Origin: an uncultured Bacteroidales bacterium
Lineage (GTDB): Bacteria > Bacteroidota > Bacteroidia > Bacteroidales > Marinilabiliaceae
Assembly: GCA_937892095.1 (NCBI GenBank)
Contig: CALAVC010000211.1
Location: forward strand, 1 to 17,331
Reading direction: 5' to 3'
DNA: 17,331 nt
Part shown: positions 1-9,854 of the stretch, in pieces
How the letters are laid out: every line of letters starts with the position of its first letter
Numbering within the stretch: position 1 is the first letter of the stretch
The notes under the pieces: model-generated
Seen by the model: only the letters and a program-made list of their open reading frames with translations
The model's database searches: none
Told to the model about the DNA's origin: nothing
Position numbers and translations under genes: made by a program

Positions 1-2004
1 AGCACAGAGAACCCGATAATAGCCTCTTTCAAGATTGAAAAAACGATTGCTCCCAAAGACACCACAGGAGGCAAACGCTACTCGATAAAAGTTACTGACT
101 TCTTGCGCGAAGACAATATGCTCACGGGCATGACGTCGGCAACCAAAGCCAAATTGTCTATATCGGCAGCACGTACAGAGCTAAACTACGTGGTCGACGT
201 AAAGACTTTCCCGACCAACATAGAAGTGTCGACAGTAAAAACCTACTCCAGCAAAAATTCGAAGGCATGGAGTAGTAAGATAACGGGAAACATGACGTTT
301 AAACTAAACACATCGTTCGTCCGCTTGCCCGACAAGCCCATGCGACGTCGCTTCTTCGACCAACGAGTAGGCTACTTTGTCGAAGCCGACCGACACTATA
401 CGGACGACCAACAACAAGTCCGCCGACGCCAATATATCACACGCTGGCGACTCGAACCCAAAAACGAAGAAGACGCTCGTCGGCAGGCACAAGGGGAGCT
501 CATCGAACCCAAGAAACCAATTGTCTACTACATTGACCCAGCAACACCCGAACGCTGGCGACCATACCTCATTGAGGGTGTCAACGATTGGAATACGGCC
601 TTTGAGCAAGCAGGTTGGCAGAACGCCATTCGTGCAGAAGAGTGGCCAACAGACAATCCGGACATGAACCTTGAAGACGCGCGCTACTCTGTCATTCGCT
701 ATCTGGCTTCGCCCATTAAGAATGCCTATGGGCCACACATTTCTGACCCTCGCACGGGTGAAATCTTGAACACCAACATAGGTTGGTATCATAACGTCAT
801 GGAACTTATCCACGATTGGTATATGATACAAGTGGGAGCTGTCGACACGTCGGCACGCCACATGAAACTACCCGATGAACTAATGGGACAACTTATCCGC
901 TTTGTCAGTAGCCACGAGGTTGGGCATACGCTTGGTTTGCGCCACAATATGGGAGCAAGTTCTGCCACACCGACCGAGAAACTTCGCGACAAAGAATGGG
1001 TAGAAAAAAACGGACACACAGTCTCCATTATGGACTATGCGCGCTTTAACTATGTTGCCCAACCCGAAGACGGGATTGGTCGGGATGGGCTCATGCCACG
1101 AATCAACACCTACGACAAATGGGCTATAGAATGGGGCTACAAAACATTTCCCGATGCTAAGTCTGACACAGAAGAGAAACGTCTCCTTAATCAGATGACG
1201 GTTAGTCGTCTTGCCGACCGTCGCCTATGGTTTGGTGGCGAAGGACACGACAACGACCCTCGCGCACTGACCGAAGACCTCGGTGACAACCCGATGCTCT
1301 CGGCAGAATATGGCATAAAGAACCTCAAACGAATCTTGCTCCAACTGCCACAATGGACTCGTGAAGAGGCGGACAACTATGAGAATCTGCGACAAGTGTA
1401 CACAAGCCTTATTGGGCAATTTCGGTGCTACGTGGGGCATGCTGGACGCAACATTGCAGGCGTGTATCACGAATATAAGACCGTAGAGCAAAAAGGGTTA
1501 GTCTACTGGCCCGAAGAGAGAGCACGCGTAAGCGAAGCACTTGCTTTTATCGACCGACATGCGCTCAAAGAACCTTCGTGGCTCATTACACCCGACTTCG
1601 TGGGCATGATAGAGAGTAATCCACTACGCCTCATAGAGAGCATTGGCGAAATGGCGGTCAGCAATCTATTGGCAATGTCGACACTTCAAAACATAGTGGC
1701 CTACGAAGGTTACGAACACACCTATAATGCCGAAGATTACGCTCGCGACGTCATAAGAATGATATTCAGCGAAGTCTACACTTCCGACAAAGTAAGTGCT
1801 TACCGACGTAGCATACAGCGACATGCTATTTTGGTCATAACGGGTAGTTGGGAAAAGGACACCGAAAGTTCGGCACGTCCTATATATAGATTTATGATGA
1901 ACGAACTCAACAAACGACTCTCGACTGCCAAATCGTCTTACGCCATCACCGATGCACACTTTGCCGACTTGCGAAGCATGATAGAAAAGTGCCTTAAAAA
2001 CTAA
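1..2004 (+). CDS. Zinc-dependent metalloprotease (Met-zincin, DUF5117/DUF4953-type), 5' end outside window
   Basis: The frame is open to base 1, so the gene starts upstream; 667 residues are visible before the TAA at 2002. The zinc site HEVGHTLGLRH begins at about base 913 (HExxHxxxxxH, with the Glu as general base). It is followed by a Met-turn, SIMDYARFN, about 40 residues later. This pair defines metzincin-type peptidases. The N-terminal visible part (SFKIEKTIAPKD and a beta-rich stretch ending near FVRLPDKPMRRRFFDQRVGYF) resembles the DUF5117 region found ahead of the catalytic domain in Bacteroidetes secreted proteases. Such proteins are normally exported, but the signal peptide would lie outside the window. 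Substrate is unknown. An internal TTG at 103 could be called as a start but is not the real one. The gene ends 3 bases before the AraC-type gene. Confidence 0.85.
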   Translation, partial: STENPIIASFKIEKTIAPKDTTGGKRYSIKVTDFLREDNMLTGMTSATKAKLSISAARTELNYVVDVKTFPTNIEVSTVKTYSSKNSKAWSSKITGNMTFKLNTSFVRLPDKPMRRRFFDQRVGYFVEADRHYTDDQQQVRRRQYITRWRLEPKNEEDARRQAQGELIEPKKPIVYYIDPATPERWRPYLIEGVNDWNTAFEQAGWQNAIRAEEWPTDNPDMNLEDARYSVIRYLASPIKNAYGPHISDPRTGEILNTNIGWYHNVMELIHDWYMIQVGAVDTSARHMKLPDELMGQLIRFVSSHEVGHTLGLRHNMGASSATPTEKLRDKEWVEKNGHTVSIMDYARFNYVAQPEDGIGRDGLMPRINTYDKWAIEWGYKTFPDAKSDTEEKRLLNQMTVSRLADRRLWFGGEGHDNDPRALTEDLGDNPMLSAEYGIKNLKRILLQLPQWTREEADNYENLRQVYTSLIGQFRCYVGHAGRNIAGVYHEYKTVEQKGLVYWPEERARVSEALAFIDRHALKEPSWLITPDFVGMIESNPLRLIESIGEMAVSNLLAMSTLQNIVAYEGYEHTYNAEDYARDVIRMIFSEVYTSDKVSAYRRSIQRHAILVITGSWEKDTESSARPIYRFMMNELNKRLSTAKSSYAITDAHFADLRSMIEKCLKN

Positions 2005-2007
2005 GTT

Positions 2008-2916
2008 ATGCTTGTCGACACGATAGCATTAGCACTCTACAAGCGTGGACGCGAATGGCGCGAGAGGACAGGTGTTGCCATTCACGAACGCTTCTTTATG
2101 CTACGCAACTTCGAGCTTCGCGACCGCGAGTTTCTCGTTCCCGACAAGCCATACAGACTTCTCGAAGGACGCATAGTATGGGTAAAGAAAGGCAGTGCGA
2201 GCTATGCTTTCGACCTCGTCGACCACGTCTTCTCAGAAGGCGACATCGTTGTTTTTATGGGTGGCACGCTCATTGAAAAACGTTGGCATTCTGCCGACTT
2301 TGCATTCGATGCCGTAACCTTTGAATCGGATGCCGTCCGACGCAAAGGTTTCGTCCGACGCCGACTTGCCACGTGGGAAACAGACATCATTGAGACACAC
2401 ATGAAGCTGATTTGGCTACTTGTTAGTTCGGCCGAAGAGCATAGGTTTCCAAAAGAAAACATACACGACGTTACGAGTAGCCTACTCCGACAAATTGCAC
2501 CCGATGCCAACAACATCAACAACCAGCAAGACCAAGAACGAGGCTCTCTGACCGACCGATTTATACACCTCGTAAGTCTGCACGGAGCTACAGAACGCAC
2601 CGTCGGATTCTATGCAAACAGACTCCGACTAAGCCAACACTATCTTTGCAACAAAATTCGTTCAGACACTGGGCGTAGCGTCATGGATTGGGTAGGCGAA
2701 GTGGCTTGCAAAGAGATTGCCGTTTGGCTTATCTATTCCGACGAATCGATTGGAGGCATTGCCGACCGACTTGCATATAGTAGCGTTGCGACAATGTGTA
2801 AGTTTTTCCGTCGGAAAACAGGTCTCAGCCCAACAGAATATCGCGAGGCCAACCGACTACGCACCACAACCGAAGTGCCAGCCGACGAACTTGCCACACG
2901 ATGTTTCAAGGTCTAA
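2008..2916 (+). CDS. AraC-family transcriptional regulator
   Basis: The protein has 302 residues and no signal peptide or membrane segment, so it is cytoplasmic. The C-terminal third (about residues 190-280) carries two helix-turn-helix motifs typical of AraC/XylS proteins. The first is around NRLRLSQHYLCNKIRSDTG; the second is around ESIGGIADRLAYSSVATMC, followed by the family signature FFRRKTGLSPTEYRE. The N-terminal half (residues 1-110, with EGRIVWVKKGSASYAF and FSEGDIVVFMGG) reads as a cupin-like ligand-sensing domain. The ATG at 2008 follows the protease stop by 3 bases, so co-transcription with the protease is likely. The sequence does not show the ligand or the regulated genes; nearby envelope genes or autoregulation are possible by position only. 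Confidence 0.85.
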   Translation: MLVDTIALALYKRGREWRERTGVAIHERFFMLRNFELRDREFLVPDKPYRLLEGRIVWVKKGSASYAFDLVDHVFSEGDIVVFMGGTLIEKRWHSADFAFDAVTFESDAVRRKGFVRRRLATWETDIIETHMKLIWLLVSSAEEHRFPKENIHDVTSSLLRQIAPDANNINNQQDQERGSLTDRFIHLVSLHGATERTVGFYANRLRLSQHYLCNKIRSDTGRSVMDWVGEVACKEIAVWLIYSDESIGGIADRLAYSSVATMCKFFRRKTGLSPTEYREANRLRTTTEVPADELATRCFKV

Positions 2917-2955
2917 ACATTTCTGTATTTTCACACAAAAACAAAGCTTCTTATC

Positions 2956-4086
2956 ATGAAATTTACGCTTCAACATACCGACCCACAGAGCCACGCACGC
3001 GCAGGACTCATCGACACCGACCACGGCACTATCCAGACGCCTATTTTTATGCCCGTCGGCACAGTAGGTAGCGTCAAAGGTTTGCACTTTCGCGACGTAA
3101 AAACCGATGCGCATGCACAAATTATTTTGGGCAACACCTACCATCTCTACCTCCGACCGGGGCTCGACGTCTTGCGCGCTGCTGGCGGATTGCACAAATT
3201 CAACGGTTGGCAAGGTCCGATTCTTACCGATAGCGGTGGATTTCAGGTTTTTTCTCTTAGCCAAAATCGCAAGCTGACCGACGAAGGCGTAACGTTTCGT
3301 AGCCACATCGATGGTTCAAAGCACCTCTTCACGCCCGAGAACGTAGTGGATGCACAACGCGTCATTGGCTCCGACATCATAATGGCTCTCGACGAATGCC
3401 CTCCCGGACAAAGCGACTACAAATATGCGAAACAATCGCTCGACCTTACGATGAGTTGGCTACGTCGGGGCGTAAAGCATTTCGACGAGACAGAGCCACT
3501 CTATGGGCACAATCAGACATTCTTCCCAATTGTGCAAGGTGCGGCACACCCCGAACTACGTAAACGTGCCGCAAGTGAGATTGCCGAGCTCCAACGCGAA
3601 GGTAATGCCATTGGCGGACTTGCAGTTGGCGAACCAACCGAGGTTATGTACGAAATGGTCGACCTTGTCTGTGGCATACTGCCAACCGACCGCCCTCGCT
3701 ACCTAATGGGTGTTGGCACTCCTGTCAACATTCTGGAAAACATTGCTCTCGGTGTCGATATGTTCGACTGCGTCATGCCCACTCGCAACGGACGCAATGG
3801 AATGATTTTTACATCCGAAGGCATAATCAACCTACGCAACGAGAAGTGGAAGACAGATTTTAGCCCACTCGACCCCAATGGCACATCGTTTGTAGATAGT
3901 GCATATAGTCGTGCCTACGTCCGACACCTATTCGTGGCCAACGAAATGCTCGGCGCGCTAATTGCCTCCGAACATAACATTTCGTTCTACCTTTGGCTCG
4001 TCGGGCAAGCTCGCCAACACATCATCGAAGGAGACTTCTCCACATGGAAAGATGGTATGGTCAGACGGCTATCGGCGCGACTATAA
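2956..4086 (+). CDS. tgt: Queuine/preQ1 tRNA-guanine transglycosylase
   Basis: The enzyme exchanges guanine-34 for preQ1 in the wobble position of GUN-anticodon tRNAs (queuosine pathway, cytoplasm). The 376-residue length is normal for bacterial TGT. TDSGGFQVFS holds the general acid/base Asp92. GGLAVGE is the substrate-binding loop. GVDMFDCVMPTRNGRNG carries the nucleophile Asp271 and the tRNA-contacting loop. The C-terminus has YSRAYVRHLF and SEHNISFYLWL. The odd point is the zinc site. Where family members have CxCxxC, this protein has Gly309, Ser311 and Asp314, while the partner His340 is kept. I believe related Bacteroidetes enzymes also lack these cysteines, but I could not check. The start ATG lies 39 bases after the regulator gene and opens directly into MKFTLQHTDP, as in other TGTs. 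Confidence 0.95.
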   Translation: MKFTLQHTDPQSHARAGLIDTDHGTIQTPIFMPVGTVGSVKGLHFRDVKTDAHAQIILGNTYHLYLRPGLDVLRAAGGLHKFNGWQGPILTDSGGFQVFSLSQNRKLTDEGVTFRSHIDGSKHLFTPENVVDAQRVIGSDIIMALDECPPGQSDYKYAKQSLDLTMSWLRRGVKHFDETEPLYGHNQTFFPIVQGAAHPELRKRAASEIAELQREGNAIGGLAVGEPTEVMYEMVDLVCGILPTDRPRYLMGVGTPVNILENIALGVDMFDCVMPTRNGRNGMIFTSEGIINLRNEKWKTDFSPLDPNGTSFVDSAYSRAYVRHLFVANEMLGALIASEHNISFYLWLVGQARQHIIEGDFSTWKDGMVRRLSARL

Positions 4087-4122
4087 AAAGTCTACGAACC
4101 ACTAACTAATCAATTCGAGAAA

Positions 4123-5154
4123 ATGAACAGGTCTATTGCATACTTTTTGTCGCTGCTACTATTGCTGAGTAGCTGCGCAAGCGTCAGCCGACAACAAGTT
4201 GTCTTCGATGTGCTCCGACCAGCAGCCTACACCCTTCCCACATGGGCCGACAGCATAATCGTTGTCGAAGCGGTCGAAAACCCACAGATGTCGGACGTAA
4301 CTATCGATGCGACCAATCAACTTGCCCGTGGACTTGCCGAAAGCGGTCAGGCACGTATGCCCTACACGATATGCAAAGCAGTCGCAAACGAAATAGCTAA
4401 AAGTGGCTACATGAAGGTCGTGCAACATATGCCCCACGTGGCGCAAGACGTATTTGCCGACACGGTCAACAAACTGCTCAGCGGTAGCCAAAACACAATA
4501 GTTCTGGCCCTAACAAAGCTAAACTCAAATTCAACAGTGGGCATTAGTCGCGTCGAAGACGAAGATGGCGACATGGTAGACTGCGCCACACTTGTCTGTG
4601 CTACGGCTTCACAATTTACGCTCGTGGCACAAGGCGGAGTCAGCCAACCACTCGAAGAACGCAATGATACTCTGCTTTTCGTCTCGTGCGGTAGCTCGCT
4701 CAGCACCATTGTTAAAGGCTTGCCACAAATTACAGACCGCTATACCGAACAAGGACAAGACGTCGGACAAAAAACAGCTGATATGCTAATCCCAGTCTGG
4801 ACACGTGTCAGACGCAATATCTACACCACCAACAATAAAAACATGGCGGCAGCAGCCACGTGGGTCAGTAAAAACAATTGGGACGAAGCTCGCAACCTAT
4901 GGACCGACACCTACATGAATAGTCAAACGATTGAAAACCGCATTTTTTCGGCTCTCAACATTGCACTTTCCTACGAGCGCGAAGACTTGCCCGAAGAGGC
5001 TGCACTGTGGTGCTCGAAAGCCCTCGACATGCTCGAAACGGCAAACGCTGACACCAAAAAAGAAATGACATCGGTAGGCAAACACGCACAATCGATGTTT
5101 ACATACTTGTTGCGCAGAACAGAACAGAAAAGTTTACTCGACAAACAAATGTAG
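4123..5154 (+). CDS. Outer-membrane/periplasmic lipoprotein, DUF6340-like
   Basis: The 343-residue protein begins with a lipoprotein signal: MNRS, a hydrophobic run FLSLLLLL, then lipobox LSSC with the lipidated Cys18. It is therefore exported and anchored through Cys18. The mature start (VFDVLRPAAYTLPTWADSIIVVEAV) resembles the Bacteroidetes lipoprotein family annotated DUF6340, recognised from memory and not searched. The middle is alpha/beta. The C-terminal 120 residues (NKNMAAAATWVSKNNWDEARNLW and ALSYEREDLPEEAALWCSKALDML) look like helical TPR-type repeats. The biochemical role is unknown. It sits 36 bases after tgt and 4 bases before dacB, consistent with an envelope operon. Confidence 0.75.
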   Translation: MNRSIAYFLSLLLLLSSCASVSRQQVVFDVLRPAAYTLPTWADSIIVVEAVENPQMSDVTIDATNQLARGLAESGQARMPYTICKAVANEIAKSGYMKVVQHMPHVAQDVFADTVNKLLSGSQNTIVLALTKLNSNSTVGISRVEDEDGDMVDCATLVCATASQFTLVAQGGVSQPLEERNDTLLFVSCGSSLSTIVKGLPQITDRYTEQGQDVGQKTADMLIPVWTRVRRNIYTTNNKNMAAAATWVSKNNWDEARNLWTDTYMNSQTIENRIFSALNIALSYEREDLPEEAALWCSKALDMLETANADTKKEMTSVGKHAQSMFTYLLRRTEQKSLLDKQM

Positions 5155-5158
5155 GGTC

Positions 5159-6538
5159 ATGAAATTGTTGTCTGCCATATTTATCTTGCTATGCCTATGT
5201 ACATCGGCCTCACGCGCCCAGCCTCTGACGCTTTCGGGCTACGAGACACAAGGAGCCTTGGCTATAATGGTCGACAACTCTGACACGATTTACAACTACA
5301 ACGCTAAACATCGCCTTACACCAGCCTCCATAACCAAACTGCTAACAACTGCAGTTGTCTTGCAAAAGTTTGGACCGCGCTACCGCATACGCACAAAAAT
5401 AGGCGTCTTACACACAGAACGTATGCTTGTGGTCCATGGTGTCTTCGACCCCACAACAGACTCTCGCTATTTCAATCGGAACCAGTTATCGAGCGAAGCC
5501 GACACCATTGCCAATGCACTCAAACGGATAGGCATGACCGACAATGTTTGCCTTGCAACCGACGCTTCGCTCGAACCCTTTGCACCCTACTGCGCCAAAC
5601 GCCTATGGGAAGACATGGGTAACTATTATGGTGCTGTCCCGACATGCCTCATGGCCGACGACAACTCGACAACTGTATATTTTCATTCACCCAAAGAAAC
5701 CGAAGTCCTTTGCGACGTCGACTCCATTGTGCCAGAGCCCGTAGGATATGCCGACGGTGCTCTGCACTCTTTTGTCAAGACCTACAAAGGGAAAGCCGAC
5801 CTATGCAACATTTTTCTTGCGGGCAACGAATGGTATGCGACAGGTCTTATCCCTGCCAACAAAGGCTCGTTTGCTGTCCGCAGTACGATGCCGAATGCAA
5901 CAGCTCACTACATGCAGAAGCTACGCACACTGCTTGAGCAACGCGGCATTTCGTTTGGCAAAGATACGCTACTGTGGACTCGCCCCGACAAACGCGACAG
6001 TACGATACACACCATCAGGTCCCCCACCCTTACCGACATCGTCGCAACCACCAACCAGCAAAGCGTCAATCTTTTTGCCGATGCACTGCTGATGCACTCC
6101 GTCAGCCGTTGGAGCCACGCCACGTGGAATGGCAACGTAGAAGCCCTCAAGTCGGCACTAAAAACAGACTTCGACATTACACCCACACTCTACGACGGCT
6201 CTGGGCTTTCGCCTGCCAACGCCATTTCGCCTGCCGAAATGACGACTCTACTCGTCAAGATGTCTCGCTCCGATTTTGCCACATATTTTTATCGTTCTCT
6301 TGGCGTGGCTGGCAAAACGGGTACTCTTCGCTTGCTGGGTCGAGGTAGCCCCATCGAAGGCAAAGTATTTGCCAAAAGTGGCACTCTGAGTGGAGTCGTA
6401 TGCTATGCCGGATATATCGATTGCCAAAGCGGACGACGTGCTGCTTTTTGCATAATGATAAATCACCTTTCAAACACCAACGCCGAAGCCCGAAATCAGA
6501 TAACCCAATGGTTGACAACCATTTACACCAACAATTGA
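5159..6538 (+). CDS. dacB: D-alanyl-D-alanine carboxypeptidase/endopeptidase, PBP4 type (peptidase S13)
   Basis: The 459-residue periplasmic penicillin-binding protein trims or cleaves D-Ala cross-links in peptidoglycan. A signal peptide covers residues 1-20 (MKLLSAIFILLCLCTSASRA, then Q). The three active-site motifs are in order: S57-x-x-K60 in PASITKLLTT, S302-V-N304 in TNQQSVNLFADALL, and the KTG-equivalent K406-S-G-T-L in FAKSGTLSGVVCYAGYI. A GKTGTLRLLGRGSPIEGK segment just before the last motif is characteristic of the DacB C-terminal core. The long insert between SxxK and SxN is expected for class C PBPs. The start lies 4 bases after the lipoprotein gene stop, and the AsmA-like gene begins 13 bases downstream, so translation is probably coupled. 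Confidence 0.92.
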   Translation: MKLLSAIFILLCLCTSASRAQPLTLSGYETQGALAIMVDNSDTIYNYNAKHRLTPASITKLLTTAVVLQKFGPRYRIRTKIGVLHTERMLVVHGVFDPTTDSRYFNRNQLSSEADTIANALKRIGMTDNVCLATDASLEPFAPYCAKRLWEDMGNYYGAVPTCLMADDNSTTVYFHSPKETEVLCDVDSIVPEPVGYADGALHSFVKTYKGKADLCNIFLAGNEWYATGLIPANKGSFAVRSTMPNATAHYMQKLRTLLEQRGISFGKDTLLWTRPDKRDSTIHTIRSPTLTDIVATTNQQSVNLFADALLMHSVSRWSHATWNGNVEALKSALKTDFDITPTLYDGSGLSPANAISPAEMTTLLVKMSRSDFATYFYRSLGVAGKTGTLRLLGRGSPIEGKVFAKSGTLSGVVCYAGYIDCQSGRRAAFCIMINHLSNTNAEARNQITQWLTTIYTNN

Positions 6539-6551
6539 GAGCCACACAACA

Positions 6552-9500
6552 ATGAAATCCAAACCACTTAAAATCACCATCATCTGCATATCCGTAGCAG
6601 TCGGTCTTTGTCTGCTATGCGGTCTGCTGGTCAATCTACTGCTCACCTCAGAAAGGCTCGTGCCACTCATCAAAGGCTATGCCACAGAGTATCTCGATGC
6701 CGAAGTAGAATTAGACGAAGCCGAAGGAACTTTCTTTTCCACGTTTCCTCGCGTCGGTGTCCGCCTGCGAAATGGTAGCGTTGTCAGCCACGCTTTCTTG
6801 CGAAGCATAACAGAAGAGGGCGACACGCTCTCCTACATTGTCGATAGCCTACGCACTCGACGCGACACCCTCCTACGATTCGACCAAGTGGTGGTAGGCG
6901 TCAATGCCTTAGACTATCTATTGGGCGACGGCAGCATTAGTCTTGGCTACCTCCGCATAGACAACCCCACAATTCGACTCGTTACCGACTCGGCAGCTCG
7001 CTATTCGTGGGACATCGTGCGCCCCGACGACACACCAACGACCGACACCTCTACGACCGACTTCAACATACGACACCTGCGAATAAACAATGCACGCGTC
7101 ATATATTTTGACAGACCACAGGCTATTGCTTTTTTTGCCGACAGCCTAACTCTACGCACCGACGGGCTACTAAGTCTTGACGCAGTAGATGCCGACGTTG
7201 AACTCTCCACACGCAAGACGTCTTTGGGCATCGACTGGGTGCGCTACTTCCGACGCCTACCTTTGGCTTTTGAGGGGCACATAAGTTTCGACGACAAGAA
7301 CGACACATGCGTCAACAAATACAGATTTGAAGATGCGCGCCTAACAGTTGCCGAGACAGGCATAGACATAGACGGCTACGTCCGCCCCGACACCTCTGGC
7401 GCCGACATCAATATTACATACAAACTTTCATCGCCAAGCGTCGACAAACTGTTTGCAGCCATACCGACCAGCATTGTCAGCACACCCGTCAACGTCAAAC
7501 AAGGCAAGGTAGACATGAACGGTAGCATTGTCGGACGGACCGACAGCCTGCACTTGCCCGTCATACGTGGCAAGGCCTACATAGAAAACGTCCGCGCACA
7601 ATATGAAAATATGCCTCGCGAAATAGAGGACCTGACAGCCGACTTCAACATGCTCATCGATGACTCTCGACCCGACTCTTCGTATGTCAACTTGGACATT
7701 TTTCATGTCAAAGGAGGCAAGAGCGAAATTGAAGCTACCGTCCGGCTAACACAATTGTTGGCACGCACACTTGTCGACTGTCGTCTTAAAGCACATGTCG
7801 ACATGACCGATGTGTGTGGCGTGATTCCTATCGACAACACTCGCATGAGCGGGCTGGTCGATGCAGACATAAAGACCAACTTCCGACTTTCTGACTTGCA
7901 ACACTACAATCTTTCTTCGCTTCAGCTGCACGGACAAGTGTCGGTCGACAACCTAAACATAACCAACGACACCTCTAACTTAGAGATTCTGACAAGTCTT
8001 CGTTGTCGGTTTAGACAAGACGATACACTCGGACTTGGCGCACGCATAGAACGATTCAGATTTCGCCACGACAGCACTCGCATTGGCGTGCGCGATGCTT
8101 TTGTTGCAGCCAAGACAATCAGTCGGCCCGACACCTCGCAAGTTACGCCAATCGAATTTGTCAGCGGAGTGCGACGTGGCTTTGTGCGTACCGACAGCAT
8201 TAAGTTTCTGGTCAAGAACATTCGCACGAAGGACTATATCCGCCCCAGCAAAGCCGACCCCAAACGTCCTATTATGCATAGCACCATCAAGTGCGACACT
8301 ATTTTTGCTGGCATACTGGGCATTGGTAGCTTCACCAAAGACCTACTTATTAATGTCGACGCCGAAGCCTATGCCGACACGATGTGGCACACACGTAGCG
8401 ACGTCGCCGTCGCTCGCATTGCTGCCAAGACGCCATTCTTCCGACTGCCCATAATCACCACAGATGTCAGTGCAGAGCAAAAAGACGAAGCGGCAACTTT
8501 GGATAGAATGACTGTTCGTATGGGCTCTTCGCAAGTCAGATTATCGGGGCGTGCCGATCGGATTTTCGGAGCACTATATCGCCATGAGCCATTTTCTGTC
8601 GAGCTATCGTCGGAGGCCGACACCATTGACTTCAACCAAATAGCCTCGGCACTCATTACCGACACCACCTCACAAAACATCAGTGCGATTACGGCTGTCA
8701 ACGACAGCACAATGACCATTGCGACAGACAGCATACGCCAACAGGTAAGTGCCGACAGCTTGCCAACGGGTCTGCTGCTCGTGCCAAAACACGTCTCGTT
8801 TAATTTCGACACCAAGATTGGAAAACTCTTGTGGGACAAAGCCGTCATTAGCGACATTCGCGGACGCGTAAAGACTAACAATGGTGCGATGCATATGACT
8901 GGTCTTGTCTTTCACATGGGCGAAGGGAAAGCAATAACCACACTGGCCTACAAGGCATGGCCACATGTCGGGCGCGCTCGCATGAACATCTTTACACACA
9001 TGGAGCGCTTCGACATAAAGCAAATAACCACGATGCTCTCGCTCGATAGCTTGGTGCCTGCACTTCGCCCGATGTCGGGTGCAATAGACTGCTATATGGG
9101 TGCAGAGGTCGAACTCGACAGCGGAATGAACGTCAACTTGCAGACCGCACGCGCTTCAATTCATCTCGGAGGTCAAAAGCTAACAGTGCTGGACAACGAC
9201 GACTTCAAGAAAATTGCCAAAAGCCTGTTTTTCAAAAACAAAGAGAAGAACATTATCGACACGCTCTCTGTCAACGTCCTTGTCGACTCAGGACGCATTC
9301 AAGTGTTGCCATTCGTTACTGAAATGGACCGATACCGCATGGCAGTAGGTGGCAAGCAAGACCTAATGATGAACTTAGATTATCACGTGTCGGTGCTTAA
9401 GTCGCCACTGCCTTTCCGCATTGGCGTCAACATCAGAGGCAACATAGAAGACTTCAACATTGGCGTCTCCACGGCTAAACTACGCAAACAAGTTACTGCA

Positions 9501-9782
9501 GACAAGTTGCAACACAACGACAGCATAGCAAAGTTGCTTCGCGACCTCGTGCTTGCCGACTCCTACACGCTGAGCGGACTGCCTATGCCCGACAAGATGA
9601 AAGAAAAAATAGGTCATCTGATGGGTCGTACAAGCTTTGCCGTCAGAGTAGAAAACGACGAAGAAACAGAGCAAGACAGACGCGACGCAGAACTTGCTCG
9701 CCGTATGCAGGCTGAGGGTGCAGTAGACCCAGACTCACTAACCAATCAAGCACCGACAGACAGCACTGCAACCGACAAATAA
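6552..9782 (+). CDS. Large AsmA-family envelope protein
   Basis: The protein has 1076 residues with one N-terminal membrane segment (about residues 7-31, IICISVAVGLCLLCGLLVNLL). A typical AsmA opening follows: YATEYLDAEVELDEAEGTFFSTFPRVGVRLRNGSV. The rest is a long beta-rich, Asp/Thr-rich region of repeating short strands. This is the pattern of the bridge-like AsmA/TamB superfamily thought to move lipids across the periplasm. The C-terminal part (LRPMSGAIDCYMGAEVELDSG, and VNIRGNIEDFNIGVSTAKLRKQ) matches the AsmA_2-like end. The last 40 residues are charged and low in complexity. Bacteroidetes versions of about this length exist. The partner and cargo are unknown. It is the last gene of the apparent tgt-lipoprotein-dacB-asmA run; no clear terminator is visible in the 72 bases that follow. 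Confidence 0.85.
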   Translation: MKSKPLKITIICISVAVGLCLLCGLLVNLLLTSERLVPLIKGYATEYLDAEVELDEAEGTFFSTFPRVGVRLRNGSVVSHAFLRSITEEGDTLSYIVDSLRTRRDTLLRFDQVVVGVNALDYLLGDGSISLGYLRIDNPTIRLVTDSAARYSWDIVRPDDTPTTDTSTTDFNIRHLRINNARVIYFDRPQAIAFFADSLTLRTDGLLSLDAVDADVELSTRKTSLGIDWVRYFRRLPLAFEGHISFDDKNDTCVNKYRFEDARLTVAETGIDIDGYVRPDTSGADINITYKLSSPSVDKLFAAIPTSIVSTPVNVKQGKVDMNGSIVGRTDSLHLPVIRGKAYIENVRAQYENMPREIEDLTADFNMLIDDSRPDSSYVNLDIFHVKGGKSEIEATVRLTQLLARTLVDCRLKAHVDMTDVCGVIPIDNTRMSGLVDADIKTNFRLSDLQHYNLSSLQLHGQVSVDNLNITNDTSNLEILTSLRCRFRQDDTLGLGARIERFRFRHDSTRIGVRDAFVAAKTISRPDTSQVTPIEFVSGVRRGFVRTDSIKFLVKNIRTKDYIRPSKADPKRPIMHSTIKCDTIFAGILGIGSFTKDLLINVDAEAYADTMWHTRSDVAVARIAAKTPFFRLPIITTDVSAEQKDEAATLDRMTVRMGSSQVRLSGRADRIFGALYRHEPFSVELSSEADTIDFNQIASALITDTTSQNISAITAVNDSTMTIATDSIRQQVSADSLPTGLLLVPKHVSFNFDTKIGKLLWDKAVISDIRGRVKTNNGAMHMTGLVFHMGEGKAITTLAYKAWPHVGRARMNIFTHMERFDIKQITTMLSLDSLVPALRPMSGAIDCYMGAEVELDSGMNVNLQTARASIHLGGQKLTVLDNDDFKKIAKSLFFKNKEKNIIDTLSVNVLVDSGRIQVLPFVTEMDRYRMAVGGKQDLMMNLDYHVSVLKSPLPFRIGVNIRGNIEDFNIGVSTAKLRKQVTADKLQHNDSIAKLLRDLVLADSYTLSGLPMPDKMKEKIGHLMGRTSFAVRVENDEETEQDRRDAELARRMQAEGAVDPDSLTNQAPTDSTATDK

Positions 9783-9854
9783 ACATAGACTGCAAAGATG
9801 GGTCGGAATGGTGCTATAACCCGCAAGTAGACTTTAGCAGGTCGAACAATTGCT

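Noticed and set aside
103..2004. Protease gene starting at TTG 103
   Set aside because: The same frame is open to base 1 and already contains protease-family sequence, so the true start is outside the window.
9783..9854. Promoter or terminator between asmA-like gene and helicase
   Set aside because: No convincing TAnnTTTG/TTTG pair or stem with a T-run could be seen in these 72 bases.
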